Numbered from the stretch's first letter, positions 28,436 through 38,319 are shown. The stretch is 64,000 nucleotides of DNA from Candidatus Iainarchaeum sp. (GCA_026413945.1 JAOAJX010000001.1:1-64000); one strand, 5' to 3'. Numbers and translations: made by a program. The notes: generated by a model not told the origin, from the sequence alone.

Positions 28436-28512
28436 AACAATCTCATAAAATTAGAAAAAGAAAAAAATAATAAAGAGGGGCTTTGAAAGGCCCTAAAATT
28501 AAATAAAATTTT

Positions 28513-28815
28513 TTATTGCAGCTCTACTTCTATTCCACCGACAATGCCGGCAACGAAGTTATAGATTAATGCAATTATCGCGCCAGCAATAAAACCACCT
28601 ATAAGACCAATTATTGGAAATATTATTACAGCTAAAAATCCCATACCTGCCAAAAGCCCACCTGCATCACTAGAAGAAGGTCCAAAAGCAGCTCCCAGTA
28701 AGCCAAACCCCAATGCCATAAATAAGCCAACTATAAAATATATGAGTGCATACATCACTGCAAAAACTTTAGCGCAGGATAAAACCCCTATTCTTTTCAT
28801 TACTTGCAAAACCAA
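28513..28815 (-). CDS. Small Gly-rich multi-pass membrane protein
   Basis: Hydrophobic 100-aa ORF with GGAGGTGAT RBS; true start probably slightly downstream. Confidence 0.65.
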   Translation of the reverse strand: MVLQVMKRIGVLSCAKVFAVMYALIYFIVGLFMALGFGLLGAAFGPSSSDAGGLLAGMGFLAVIIFPIIGLIGGFIAGAIIALIYNFVAGIVGGIEVELQ

Positions 28816-28962
28816 TCACCTCCAAGTGATTATAACAATTATTAGTATTTTTCCTTATATTTAAATGTTTCCTTATGCTTTTTGGCATAGGTTTTGACAC
28901 ATTATTCGCTGAAAAAGAAAGAGTTAAATAATTCATATGAGAAAAATATATTGGTGTCAAAA

Positions 28963-29988
28963 ATGGCTTTTGATGTTGAGGAAGCAATTGTTTATTCTTT
29001 TGAATGGTTGAAAAGGAGAGAATCTATAAAATATTTCAGCATAATTTTTATCGCCCAATTATTTTTGCTTATTTTTTCTTTGTCAATAGGTTCTATTTTT
29101 TCAGTCAATTTGGCGACATTATTTTTTATTTTCTTAACTTCATTACTTGTTGAAATATTGCTTGGATCCATAACTCAGCTATATGCACTCAAATCACTTG
29201 GTTTCGAAAAAGCAACTTTTAATTTCTCAAAATATCTCGGTGTTTTGGCTCTTGATATATTATCTGTTCTTGTGGCGCTTTTCTGGTCTTTTGACAAGAG
29301 ATTAAGAATTATACAGCTATGCTCACTGTTAGTAAGTTTGGGAATCCTTGGTTTTGTTATATTATCTATAGTCTTACCGACTTCATATTCAACGTCTTTA
29401 AAAGAAACAAAAATACAGCCTTACGTACTTGTAGAAGAGCTGGGCTCAAATAACGTTAGTAAAATCACTGGTTTCGCAACAATTTTAAGAACTATAACAT
29501 CTGATAGTGTCACAATGCCAGTAACAAGAAAACCTAACAGAGGCATAACTTTGGTGTATTTTATGTTAGGACTTATTTTACTTATATCGCTAATTACTTA
29601 CTTGGCTATCGCATTCTACAACTCCATTCGCTTGACTTTGGGGCGTGCAATATTCTTAAGCAAAGAAATTTTTCCGGTAAGAGCACTCGAAGAATCTTGG
29701 GCGCTAACAAAAGGGAATGTGTTAAGTATAATTATTGTTAATATTTTAATCTCAATCATATTGATCGTAATTCAATTAATTGCCGCTTTTGTCTTTACAC
29801 TTGCTGGAATACTTTTCTTTGGCAAAATAGGTGGTGGTTTAATAGACAAGAATGTTAAGACCCCTGTAGAAGTGAAGGTTTTTTGGGATAATTTGGGTGC
29901 TGTTGTGGTTGCACCAATATCTATTCTTACAAATTCTTTCATGATTGTTAAAATATATTCCATGCTTTACAAGGAAAGTAAGCAGTAA
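28963..29988 (+). CDS. Multi-pass membrane protein (DUF4013-like)
   Basis: Multiple TM segments; start set at internal ATG (MAFDVEEAIVYSFEW). Confidence 0.6.
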   Translation: MAFDVEEAIVYSFEWLKRRESIKYFSIIFIAQLFLLIFSLSIGSIFSVNLATLFFIFLTSLLVEILLGSITQLYALKSLGFEKATFNFSKYLGVLALDILSVLVALFWSFDKRLRIIQLCSLLVSLGILGFVILSIVLPTSYSTSLKETKIQPYVLVEELGSNNVSKITGFATILRTITSDSVTMPVTRKPNRGITLVYFMLGLILLISLITYLAIAFYNSIRLTLGRAIFLSKEIFPVRALEESWALTKGNVLSIIIVNILISIILIVIQLIAAFVFTLAGILFFGKIGGGLIDKNVKTPVEVKVFWDNLGAVVVAPISILTNSFMIVKIYSMLYKESKQ

Positions 29989-30018
29989 GTTGGCTATTCG
30001 GTAAAAACACGGCTTTGA

Positions 30019-30306
30019 TTAGTTAATAATACTTACCAATCCACAAAAAATCCGTTCAGCATCAACTCTTGTCAATCCTTTTATCAAAATCTTCCCGCTC
30101 TTGAATAAGCTGATGCTCGCTTTTTCGAATCTGAACATAAGAAGGAATGGCGTTTCAGCAATTATGCTTGCATTTTTTTCCTCAAGGGCTTTTCTTATCT
30201 TTTTTAGATTCAAAGAATGCTTTTTTTTCGGAATAAAAGCAATTGCATCTTCACCTTTGCATGCACTTTTGATGAAATCGCTTGCTTTAAGGGCCATAAA
30301 CACCAC
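30019..30306 (-). CDS. Small protein with TBP half-repeat-like C-terminus
   Basis: FRFEKASISLFKSGKILIKGLTRVDAERIFCGLVSII resembles the TBP 'LIFRSGKVVCTGAKSxEDA' motif. Confidence 0.55.
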   Translation of the reverse strand: MVFMALKASDFIKSACKGEDAIAFIPKKKHSLNLKKIRKALEEKNASIIAETPFLLMFRFEKASISLFKSGKILIKGLTRVDAERIFCGLVSIIN

Positions 30307-30351
30307 ACATTTTTAAAAAAAGGAAGTATTTAATTATTATAGTGGTTTTAA

Positions 30352-30846
30352 ATGGAATTACCATTAGGCACACCTTATCAGGAACATCTTAAGACAACTG
30401 AGGTAGATATGCTTAAAGGAATAAACGACCTCATGCAAAAAGCTTTTACTGGGTACATAGTTGTGACCATCCAAGGCATAGACGGAATGGAAGAGGGTGC
30501 AATTCTTTTCAGGAATGGCATAATAGTTGGCGCTGGCTATGAGTTTATGAAGAGCGGCACAACAATAGATGGCACAGATGCTTTCGAGATTGTGTTAAAT
30601 GCCTTTAAAGCTAAAGCTGGAATAATAGACATCTATTCCCTTAGCTTGCAGCATATGGACCTTGTCATTGCTTTTCATGAGAAGATGCTTATAAAAGCAA
30701 AAATAGATCCGAAGACGCTCCAAAAGCTGTATCCAAAGGAGTTTTCAGATAGGTTTGCAAAGGCAGTCATAAAACAGCAAGAAGAACAATCAAAGTATGA
30801 TGTTTTCAAAAAAATAGGATTACCAGAAATGGTTTCCGAGCGTTGA
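30352..30846 (+). CDS. DUF2226-like archaeal protein
   Basis: LGTPYQEHLKTTEVDMLKGINDLMQKAFTGYIVVTIQGIDGMEEGAILFRNGIIVGAGYE. Confidence 0.65.
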   Translation: MELPLGTPYQEHLKTTEVDMLKGINDLMQKAFTGYIVVTIQGIDGMEEGAILFRNGIIVGAGYEFMKSGTTIDGTDAFEIVLNAFKAKAGIIDIYSLSLQHMDLVIAFHEKMLIKAKIDPKTLQKLYPKEFSDRFAKAVIKQQEEQSKYDVFKKIGLPEMVSER

Positions 30847-30947
30847 TTTTTGATATAGAAATTCAGTTTTTGTTTTGTTATTGAAGAAAAAAGTATTTAT
30901 ATTGATAAGTTCATTTATTTATATCTGCTAATCATAAGTGTGAGAGC

Positions 30948-31733
30948 ATGGGTAGAAGCATTGCTATAGCATCTGGTAAAGGCGGTGTTGGTAAGACAAC
31001 TTTTGTTGCAAACCTTGGTGTTGCACTGGCATCTGGTGGCGCTAAAACGCTTCTTGTGGATACTGACATAGCAATGGCAAACCTTTCACTTATATTCAAG
31101 CTGCAGAATTCACCCATTACACTGCATGAAATCTTGATGGGTGATGCAAATATTGAAGATGCAGTCTATGCTGCACATAAAGGAGTTGAGATTGTTCCAA
31201 GTGGCCTTAGCTTAGAAAGCTATAGGAAAGCAGACCCGGCAAGATTGAAGCAAGCAATAGAATCTGTAGTGAATAAATATGACTTTGTTCTTCTCGATGT
31301 TCCTGCAGGAATTGAGCGCTGTGCGTTGGCATCATTTAATGCTGCACAGCAAACTTTGATAATCACAACGCCAGATGCAGCAAGTGCTGCTGATGCGCTC
31401 AAAGCAAAAAGCGTCGCACAGCGCTTAATGTCAAAGCCATTTGCTTTTGTTATAAATATGGTTAGAGAAGAAAAGGGGGAGCTTACAAAAACTCAGCTTA
31501 GCACTATGTTAGAATTGCCATACTATGGCTCAATACCATATGATCCAGAAGTTAGGAAAAGCTTTGTTGAGGGGTTGGACCCTGTAATAATAAGGAGGCC
31601 ACAAAGCCCGGCTTCGAAAGCAATAGTTGATATTGCAAACAAAATTGCTGGAAGAAGAGTTGAAGTAACCGAAGAAAAGAAATCTTTCTTTTCAGGCCTA
31701 TTTGGGCGATTCTTTAAGAAGAAAGGGGTGTGA
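30948..31733 (+). CDS. minD: MinD/ParA-like ATPase
   Basis: ASGKGGVGKTTFVANLGVALA, LLVDTDIAMANLS, DFVLLDVPAG. Confidence 0.94.
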   Translation: MGRSIAIASGKGGVGKTTFVANLGVALASGGAKTLLVDTDIAMANLSLIFKLQNSPITLHEILMGDANIEDAVYAAHKGVEIVPSGLSLESYRKADPARLKQAIESVVNKYDFVLLDVPAGIERCALASFNAAQQTLIITTPDAASAADALKAKSVAQRLMSKPFAFVINMVREEKGELTKTQLSTMLELPYYGSIPYDPEVRKSFVEGLDPVIIRRPQSPASKAIVDIANKIAGRRVEVTEEKKSFFSGLFGRFFKKKGV

Positions 31734-31960
31734 AAATGACAAGGCCGTTTGATGAACTTACTAAAGCTCTAGGAAAACCAGTTATGCTGAGGTTAAAGGG
31801 AGACAGAACTATAAGGGGGGTGCTGGCTTCTTTTGATGTTCATCTTAACATAATTCTTGAAAATGCAGAGGAGCTTGCAAATGGGCAAGAGCAAACAATA
31901 AAAGAAAAATACCCACGTCTTATGGTCAGAGGAGACAACATAATATTTGTTGCGCTTTGA
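31730..31960 (+). CDS. Sm-like (LSm) RNA-binding protein
   Basis: PFDELTKALGKPVMLRLKGDRTIRGVLASFDVHLNIILENAEE ... MVRGDNIIFVAL (Sm1/Sm2). Confidence 0.93.
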   Translation: MKMTRPFDELTKALGKPVMLRLKGDRTIRGVLASFDVHLNIILENAEELANGQEQTIKEKYPRLMVRGDNIIFVAL

Positions 31961-31999
31961 TTCTGCTTTTTAAACAATTTGGCTGCTTTCTATATTATC

Positions 32000-32071
32000 G
32001 GGCCGGTAGTGTAGTGGTAACACGCGTCCTTGGCATGGACGAAACCCTGGGTTCAAATCCCAGCCGGTCCA
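32000..32071 (+). tRNA. tRNA-Ala(GGC)
   Basis: Cloverleaf; anticodon stem CGTCC-TTGGCAT-GGACG; G3:U70 identity pair; no encoded CCA. Confidence 0.93.
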
Positions 32072-32272
32072 CTCCGCATTTTATTTAAAAAAGAAAAGGC
32101 AAATACCAAAAGAAATTTAGTCAATAAATTTAGGGCTTATAGATTATTTTGCATGTCGCTGACGGTTGCTATGGCCTTTCGACCCTAGTTACAGAAGCAA
32201 TATGAAATAGTTGGTGGTTCTTGCTGGGGGAAAGTTTTTATATTTGATATGTGTAATATAGATTTGATTTGA

Positions 32273-34360
32273 ATGCCTGAGACAGATGAAAAAAGGCGAG
32301 CAATTATACTTGATTCTGTAAAAAAGTTAATTAGTCTCGACTTATCAGACGATGAAATAATAAAAAACCTAAGAGATGTGGGTATAAACGAAAAAGAGGC
32401 AAAAGAACTCATAGCACAAGCGAAAGCTGAAGGTACTGAAACAAAAGCAAAAGTGCCTTCTGAAAACAGAGCTGGAAGGGATTTTCCGAGCGGCTTTGAG
32501 GGTAAAGCGGTTGAATTATGGCAAAATGCAGTAATAAACATGGTTAATAAGAAAATTGATGAAAAAACAGCGGCTCAATTTGAAGCTGAGAAAAACAAGT
32601 TTATTGCACTAATTGACTCAAAGATAGTGTTTACAACCCAAAAAGTGATGAGTGACATAGAGCAAAGGCAAAAAGAGATGGAAGAGATATTAACTGCTAA
32701 AATTAACGAGATTAAAACAATTGCTGAAAAGCACAACCAAGTAGTCGAGGAATTAAAAGAAGCAATTGCAGATAAAGATAAGTTTTTAGAAGACTTAAAT
32801 GAAGCAAAAAAGAATGTTGACAAAGCGAAGGAAGAAGCTGAAATGCTAAAAGAATCCATTGAAAAAGACGTTAAAGAGCGCATAGCAGAGATGATGAAAG
32901 AAATTGATGAAAAAAGCGAAAAGATGGCGAGGGAGCTATCATCAGTTACGTTAAATAAAGTAAATAAACTTGAGGGCGACCTCGCAAGTATGAGATATAG
33001 CATAAAGAAAGTCAGTGAAGATGCTAGGGCAGAACTCGAGAATGCTGCAACGGATATAAAAGCAAGGATTACAAAGGATATAAACCAGCTGATGGAGAAA
33101 AAGGTTGGTGAAGCCGGACAGGAAATAAATGTAATAAAGCAGACACTTGTAACAGAAGTAGAAGATGCTTTAGCGAAGTCGAGAATGGATACTAAGCAAT
33201 TCTTGAGAAAAGCGCAACAAGAGGTAAGCCGTCTAGATACTCGTGTTGTTAAAACACTTGAGCTTGAATCTGAAGTTATAGAGGACCTTCTCAAAGAAGC
33301 TGCAAACCACATAGAAAGCATGAAAATATCTACAAGAGACGAACTTGTAGCCGAAATAAACAAGCATCTTGAGGAGCTTGAGGCGCTTAAGAGAGACATA
33401 AATCCGGAGGCAATAAAGGCAAAGATGACTGAATTAGAGCAGATGAGAAAGCAAATACCAAAAGACATTGAGCAAATCGCTAAAGATAAGCTGGGTTCAC
33501 TCGAAAAGGAATACACTGCAAGAATAAGCGCTAAAATTTCAGAGATAGAATCAAAGATGGCTGAAACAGAGGACGTAGTTGAAGAGATTGTGCATTCTGC
33601 AGATCTTAAAGCAAAGGAGCTTGAAAAGCTTGATGAAGTGTTAAATACTAAAACTATTTCGCACATAAACCAAATGGAAAAAGATTACAAAAGCAGGATG
33701 AATGAGCTTACAAAGGATATTGAGGCAGCAAAAAAGAATTATTCGAAACTCATAGAAGATACAAGTAAACTAAAGGAAGAGCTTGCAGCTGCAAAGGTAG
33801 AACTAGAAAATGAGGCAAAATCGAATAAAGAGTTCTTGCTTGCAGCAATTGATAAGATAAGGGCTGAAGAAAAAGCAAGAGTCGAAGAGTTCATAAATGG
33901 CATAGAAAGCGGAATAATCAAAAGATGTGAGAGAGTCCTTAAAGGGTTTGAAGGATACACAACTATGGATCTAAATAGGTTGAAGCAAACCATAGTTAGA
34001 GAGTCATTAAAAGAGATGCAAAAGGAGCTTGAAGACAAAAAAGAGGAATTTGAAAAAGAGATGAAAGATTTGCAGCAAAAAATAAGCAAAGAGGCAGCAA
34101 GCCTAGATCTTGAGAAAGTAAAGAGTGAAGTTGAGGCAGTAACTGTTTTTAGGGAGCAGTTTGTTAAAGTGCTTGATGGGCATATTGAAAAGTTCAATGA
34201 GAAAATACAAAAATTCAACGAAACTGTAAACCAGATGGATGCGCAATATAAGGAAAGAGTAAAGTTGATTGATGAAAAAATAGAAGAGCTGAATAAATTT
34301 GAGAAGAACTTTGCAAAAATTATTGGTTTAAGCTTAGATACTCTTGTTGAGAAAAAATAG
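32273..34360 (+). CDS. Long coiled-coil protein (695 aa) of unknown function
   Basis: Glu/Lys/Ala-rich heptad-like sequence through most of the protein; no Walker motifs. Confidence 0.8.
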   Translation: MPETDEKRRAIILDSVKKLISLDLSDDEIIKNLRDVGINEKEAKELIAQAKAEGTETKAKVPSENRAGRDFPSGFEGKAVELWQNAVINMVNKKIDEKTAAQFEAEKNKFIALIDSKIVFTTQKVMSDIEQRQKEMEEILTAKINEIKTIAEKHNQVVEELKEAIADKDKFLEDLNEAKKNVDKAKEEAEMLKESIEKDVKERIAEMMKEIDEKSEKMARELSSVTLNKVNKLEGDLASMRYSIKKVSEDARAELENAATDIKARITKDINQLMEKKVGEAGQEINVIKQTLVTEVEDALAKSRMDTKQFLRKAQQEVSRLDTRVVKTLELESEVIEDLLKEAANHIESMKISTRDELVAEINKHLEELEALKRDINPEAIKAKMTELEQMRKQIPKDIEQIAKDKLGSLEKEYTARISAKISEIESKMAETEDVVEEIVHSADLKAKELEKLDEVLNTKTISHINQMEKDYKSRMNELTKDIEAAKKNYSKLIEDTSKLKEELAAAKVELENEAKSNKEFLLAAIDKIRAEEKARVEEFINGIESGIIKRCERVLKGFEGYTTMDLNRLKQTIVRESLKEMQKELEDKKEEFEKEMKDLQQKISKEAASLDLEKVKSEVEAVTVFREQFVKVLDGHIEKFNEKIQKFNETVNQMDAQYKERVKLIDEKIEELNKFEKNFAKIIGLSLDTLVEKK

Positions 34361-34361
34361 T

Positions 34362-34433
34362 GGGCCTGGGCAGAATTGAACTGCCGACCTCCTCCGTGTC
34401 AGGGAGGTGTCATAGCCACTAGACCACAGGCCC
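34362..34433 (-). tRNA. tRNA-Val(GAC)
   Basis: Acceptor GGGCCTG/CAGGCCC, anticodon arm CCTCC-CTGACAC-GGAGG, T arm with TTCAATT. Confidence 0.92.
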
Positions 34434-34485
34434 TTAAAATGATTTTGATGCACAACTAATTAAAAACTTGTCACAGTTAGAAAAA

Positions 34486-35481
34486 CTAATTCTTCAATAT
34501 ACTTAGTTTCTTGCAAGTATCGCATATTTCTTTAGTGCTTGGCTCACCACATTTTTTGCATTTGTTTAGCTCAATTCCTGATAAGATTTTCAATGAGATG
34601 AACTTTACTCTTAATTGAATATAGAAATTCCAAAGGGAATATTTTGTGCCGGGATAATGTTCTTCAAGTTCGTTCAGTATCTTCCTGTAAATGTTCCTCT
34701 TAGCTTTTGCTCTGAAAGGGCAGCAGCTTCCGGAGTAGTGTTCTATACCAACGTAGTTAGCATAGAGAAAAATCTCAGCTTCTGGTATCTCGCAGAGGGG
34801 TTTTACTCTTTGTACCAAATCAGGTATCTGCTTCACACCTGCTAGTGGGCCTGAGCGAAAAAATCTAGCAATATCATTGTCGCATGCATTCATTAGTATG
34901 CTTTGCAACTCATCATCGAGATTGTGCCCAGTAATAAGCTTGTCTGCACTGAGTTTTTTTGCATATCTGTTCATTAAAGTCCTTCGCATCGTTCCACAGA
35001 AAGAGCACATAGATCCGAAGTTTTTTTTGGTTTTACTTATTTTCTTGCTGATATGGCTCATCCCAATACCAAATTCGGTTTTAAAACTAACATGCTTATA
35101 TGGAATACGCCACTTTTTGCAGTTTTTCATGGCTATTTTTAATGCCTTATCTCTGTAACCTGAAATGCCTTCGTCTATTAAAAGAGCTGTTATCTTGTTT
35201 TGTTTGCCAAAGTATTTTTTGGTGAGGTAAAGTGCTGTGAGAGAGTCCTTTCCCCCGCTGACAGCAACCAAAAGATGCTCACCTTTTCTTATTAGAGAAT
35301 ATTTTCTTATGGTTTTTCTAAACCTTTTCTCGATGAGTTGTATGAAGTGCTTATCACAAAACTTTTGCGGCCCATAAGGGAGATAAACAGAGGCAGGCTT
35401 ATTGCATTTAATGCATTTATCGCCTTTTTTTAAACCACATTTGAGATTTTTTGCCATTATGAAAGGCATCTCACAGCCCAT
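34486..35481 (-). CDS. TtuA/Ctu1-family tRNA 2-thiolation protein
   Basis: Zinc ribbon CxxCxxxA at the N-terminus, PP-loop VAVSGGKDSLTALY, CSFCGTMRR, C-terminal zinc motif. Confidence 0.9.
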   Translation of the reverse strand: MGCEMPFIMAKNLKCGLKKGDKCIKCNKPASVYLPYGPQKFCDKHFIQLIEKRFRKTIRKYSLIRKGEHLLVAVSGGKDSLTALYLTKKYFGKQNKITALLIDEGISGYRDKALKIAMKNCKKWRIPYKHVSFKTEFGIGMSHISKKISKTKKNFGSMCSFCGTMRRTLMNRYAKKLSADKLITGHNLDDELQSILMNACDNDIARFFRSGPLAGVKQIPDLVQRVKPLCEIPEAEIFLYANYVGIEHYSGSCCPFRAKAKRNIYRKILNELEEHYPGTKYSLWNFYIQLRVKFISLKILSGIELNKCKKCGEPSTKEICDTCKKLSILKN

Positions 35482-35547
35482 ACCAAAACCTTTAAATTAA
35501 TTCCTCAGGAGAAATAATTAAATTAAGAATCTCGTTTTTGTTTTCTG

Positions 35548-36111
35548 GTGATTTGTTTGAGTGCAAGAAAGCAAATAGCAGATACAATTAGGAAAGAGCA
35601 CAAGGAAGAAAGGGGTCTTTATAATTATAAAGCGATTAAAAAGAGCAAGATATTAGAATATAGAAAAACAGAAGAATCTGTAAAAAGATTAGATAAGCCA
35701 TCAAACTTACCCAGGGCAAAAAGCTTAGGTTATAAAGCAAAAAAGGGTTTTTTGGTTGTAAGAGTTAGGGTGAGGCGTGGTGGCGGTGCTCATAAAAGAC
35801 CTCGCTCTGGCAGAAGGCCTAAGCGTATGGGTGTTAACAAGCTGACGAGAAATATAAGCAAACAGCGCATTGCTGAGCTGCGTGCAAGCAGCAAGTTCCC
35901 AAATTGTGAGGTTCTTAACTCTTATTATGTAGGCGAAGATGGGAAGCATAAATATTATGAGGTAATTCTGGTAGATAGAAATGCACCAGAAATTAAAGCT
36001 GACAAAGACATTTGCTGGATATGTTGCCAAAAAAACCGCGGAAGGGCTGAAAGAGGCCTTACGAGCAAAGCTAAAAAAGAGAGACGCGGCAAAAGAAAGA
36101 AAGGCAAATGA
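35548..36111 (+). CDS. rpl15e: Ribosomal protein L15e
   Basis: RAKSLGYKAKKGFLVVRVRVRRGGGAHKRPRSGRRPKRMGVNK...VLNSYYVGEDGKHKYYEVILVD. Confidence 0.96.
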   Translation: MICLSARKQIADTIRKEHKEERGLYNYKAIKKSKILEYRKTEESVKRLDKPSNLPRAKSLGYKAKKGFLVVRVRVRRGGGAHKRPRSGRRPKRMGVNKLTRNISKQRIAELRASSKFPNCEVLNSYYVGEDGKHKYYEVILVDRNAPEIKADKDICWICCQKNRGRAERGLTSKAKKERRGKRKKGK

Positions 36112-36167
36112 GGCGCCAAAAAGCAAATGCACTTTAAGAAAAAGTTTTTTTAAGAGCTGGTGCAAAA

Positions 36168-37256
36168 ATGTTTGTTAAATTTGGAAAAACTAAAAAATGG
36201 TTTACTGCGAGCTGGCTTAAAAATTCAGATGTGAAGATGATTGACCAAAGGCTTCTCCCATTCGAATTTAAAGTGATAACACTTAAAAACCATAAAGAAA
36301 CTGCTTTCGCTATCAAGGACATGGCTATTAGGGGAGCTGGTTCTATAGGTGCAGCAGCGGCATTTGCTTGTGCACAAGCAGTGCTTGAATGCAAAAATGA
36401 GAGGGGCTGGGAGGAAAAAGTTTCGGCTTCTTTTGAGACAATTGCAAAAACAAGGCCTACAGCAAGAGATCTTTTTTATGCTATTGAGCGCTTAAGAAAA
36501 AAGATTTTTGGAAAAAATCTGCAAGAAGCCAAAGTTTTAGCAATCAAAGAAGCAATAATGATTGGAAAAGAATATGAGCAAAATGGAAAATTAATAGGGC
36601 GACATGGTCTAAAATTAATAAAAGAGGGCTCCAGAATTTTAACGCATTGCAATGCTGGTTGGTTAGCACTTCACGATTGGGGCTCTGCACTTGCACCACT
36701 TTATTTTGCCAAGCGCGAGGGTAGAAAATTTTTTGTTTTTGTGGATGAAACAAGGCCAAGGCTTCAGGGCGCCAAGCTAACATCTTGGGAGCTCCTAAAT
36801 GAAGGGATCAAGCATAAAATAATAGTAGACAATGCTGCTGGCTTTTTCATGCAACAAGGCAAAATTGACCTTTGCATAGTAGGGGCTGACAGAATTGCAG
36901 CAAATGGTGATTTTGCTAATAAAATTGGCACATATGAAAAGGCGATTGCTGCAAAAGAAAATGGAATACCTTTCTATGTTGCAGCACCTAAGAGCACATT
37001 TGACCTTGAATGTAAAAATGGAAGAAAGATTGAGATAGAGGAAAGAGCTGATGAAGAAGTACTTTTTGTGAATGGATTTGATAGCACACACAGGAAAATA
37101 AGGGTTGCCCCTTTTGAAGCTAAAGCCACTAATCCGGCTTTTGATATTACTCCGGCAAAGTACTTGAGTGGCATAATAACGGAAAGAGGCATAATTAAGC
37201 CGAAGAAAAGCTACATAAAAAAGGTGTTGATGGTTGAAAACAGATCTTGTGCCTAG
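36168..37256 (+). CDS. Methylthioribose-1-phosphate isomerase / eIF2B-like sugar-phosphate isomerase
   Basis: DQRLLPFEF, AIRGAGSIGAAAAF, ILTHCNAGWLALHDWGSAL, VGADRIAANGDFANKIGTY. Confidence 0.88.
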   Translation: MFVKFGKTKKWFTASWLKNSDVKMIDQRLLPFEFKVITLKNHKETAFAIKDMAIRGAGSIGAAAAFACAQAVLECKNERGWEEKVSASFETIAKTRPTARDLFYAIERLRKKIFGKNLQEAKVLAIKEAIMIGKEYEQNGKLIGRHGLKLIKEGSRILTHCNAGWLALHDWGSALAPLYFAKREGRKFFVFVDETRPRLQGAKLTSWELLNEGIKHKIIVDNAAGFFMQQGKIDLCIVGADRIAANGDFANKIGTYEKAIAAKENGIPFYVAAPKSTFDLECKNGRKIEIEERADEEVLFVNGFDSTHRKIRVAPFEAKATNPAFDITPAKYLSGIITERGIIKPKKSYIKKVLMVENRSCA

Positions 37257-37767
37257 CGAGGAAGAGTGCCTTAAATTGCTAAAATTGCAAAATGTACCTG
37301 AAAACATAATAAGGCACTCAATTAAGGTTAAGGAGCTTGCCATTGAAATATGTAATTCGTTAAAGGACCGTGGCATAAAAATCAACGAAAAGCTTGTCGT
37401 TGCTGGGGCGCTATTACATGACTTAGATAAAGCAGAGACTTTAGATTCTGAAAAAAAAGGCCATGGAAAAGTTGCCGCGGAAGAGCTTGAGAAGCTTGGT
37501 ATGAAAAGTGTTTCTGAAATTGTAAGAAAACATCTCTTGGAGAATATTCTTTACGGCGAGTTAAAGACAATTGAAGAGAAAATAATATTTTATGCGGACA
37601 AAAGGGTTCAGGATGATAAATTAGTAAGTTTAGATGAGAGATTTAAATACTTTAAAGAAAGATATGGTTTAAAAGACAGTTCAATTATGAAAATTATATG
37701 CGAAAGCTATCCCAAGGTTGTTGAACTCGAAAAGGAGTTGATTGGTTGGAGAAAAAGCTCAAGCTAG
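37234..37767 (+). CDS. HD-domain hydrolase
   Basis: RHSIKVKELAIEIC...VVAGALLHDLDKAET. Confidence 0.85.
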   Translation: MKTDLVPSEEECLKLLKLQNVPENIIRHSIKVKELAIEICNSLKDRGIKINEKLVVAGALLHDLDKAETLDSEKKGHGKVAAEELEKLGMKSVSEIVRKHLLENILYGELKTIEEKIIFYADKRVQDDKLVSLDERFKYFKERYGLKDSSIMKIICESYPKVVELEKELIGWRKSSS

Positions 37768-38276
37768 TGCTTGTTCTTTTAATTTTGCTTTGTGCATTGG
37801 TAGCTGGAGGTATACTTAGCGAAATTTTTGGCAACCAATACTTAATCTTTCATATGGCAGTGTGCATTATAGCATTTTTTACAACTCTTCTTTTACTTAA
37901 AAGGGAAGTTGGCAATGACTTTTCGAGGTACGCAATATACTTTGTGCTTATGCTTGCACTGATTATTTACGCTTTGTTTGCAGTTCTTTCATTAAAGGAA
38001 AATCTAATGGATTTCAGACCGGTGCTTCTAGTGATAATGAGTCTTATAGCTGTAAATCTTATTTTCAGATCCTTTTTTGCGAAGAGCTTTGTTGAGGGAA
38101 AAGTGCTTCTCTGCGATGGCGAATTTGCCGCAGTTGAAGTGCCATTTGATCTTTTTGCGGCCGTAAACCCTGGAAAATATGTGGTGAAATGCGAAAAGAA
38201 TTTCAGAAAAGGAGATGTTGTAAAGGTAAAGATAAGAAAAGGTTTTTTCATAAGAATTCCTGAAAAGGTAATCTGA
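37746..38276 (+). CDS. Membrane protein with C-terminal beta-rich domain (DUF2101-like)
   Basis: Four TM segments followed by a KCEKNFRKGDVVKVKIRKGFF beta domain. Confidence 0.55.
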   Translation: MEKKLKLVLVLLILLCALVAGGILSEIFGNQYLIFHMAVCIIAFFTTLLLLKREVGNDFSRYAIYFVLMLALIIYALFAVLSLKENLMDFRPVLLVIMSLIAVNLIFRSFFAKSFVEGKVLLCDGEFAAVEVPFDLFAAVNPGKYVVKCEKNFRKGDVVKVKIRKGFFIRIPEKVI

Positions 38277-38319
38277 GAAGCGATATAATAAAATATTTTT
38301 GTTTTAAGAATAATATTTA

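Noticed and set aside
32575-33666. 363-aa minus-strand ORF (Ser/Phe/Ile-rich)
   Set aside because: Exact antisense shadow of the Glu/Lys-rich coiled-coil gene; composition is what reverse-complemented GAA/AAA/GCA codons give, and no motif is present.
35482-35547. AT-rich inverted repeat TTAATT...AATTAA between ttuA-like and rpl15e
   Set aside because: Short arms of pure A/T in a divergent promoter; expected by chance.
36795-37385. 196-aa minus-strand ORF
   Set aside because: Antisense of the mtnA-like and HD genes.
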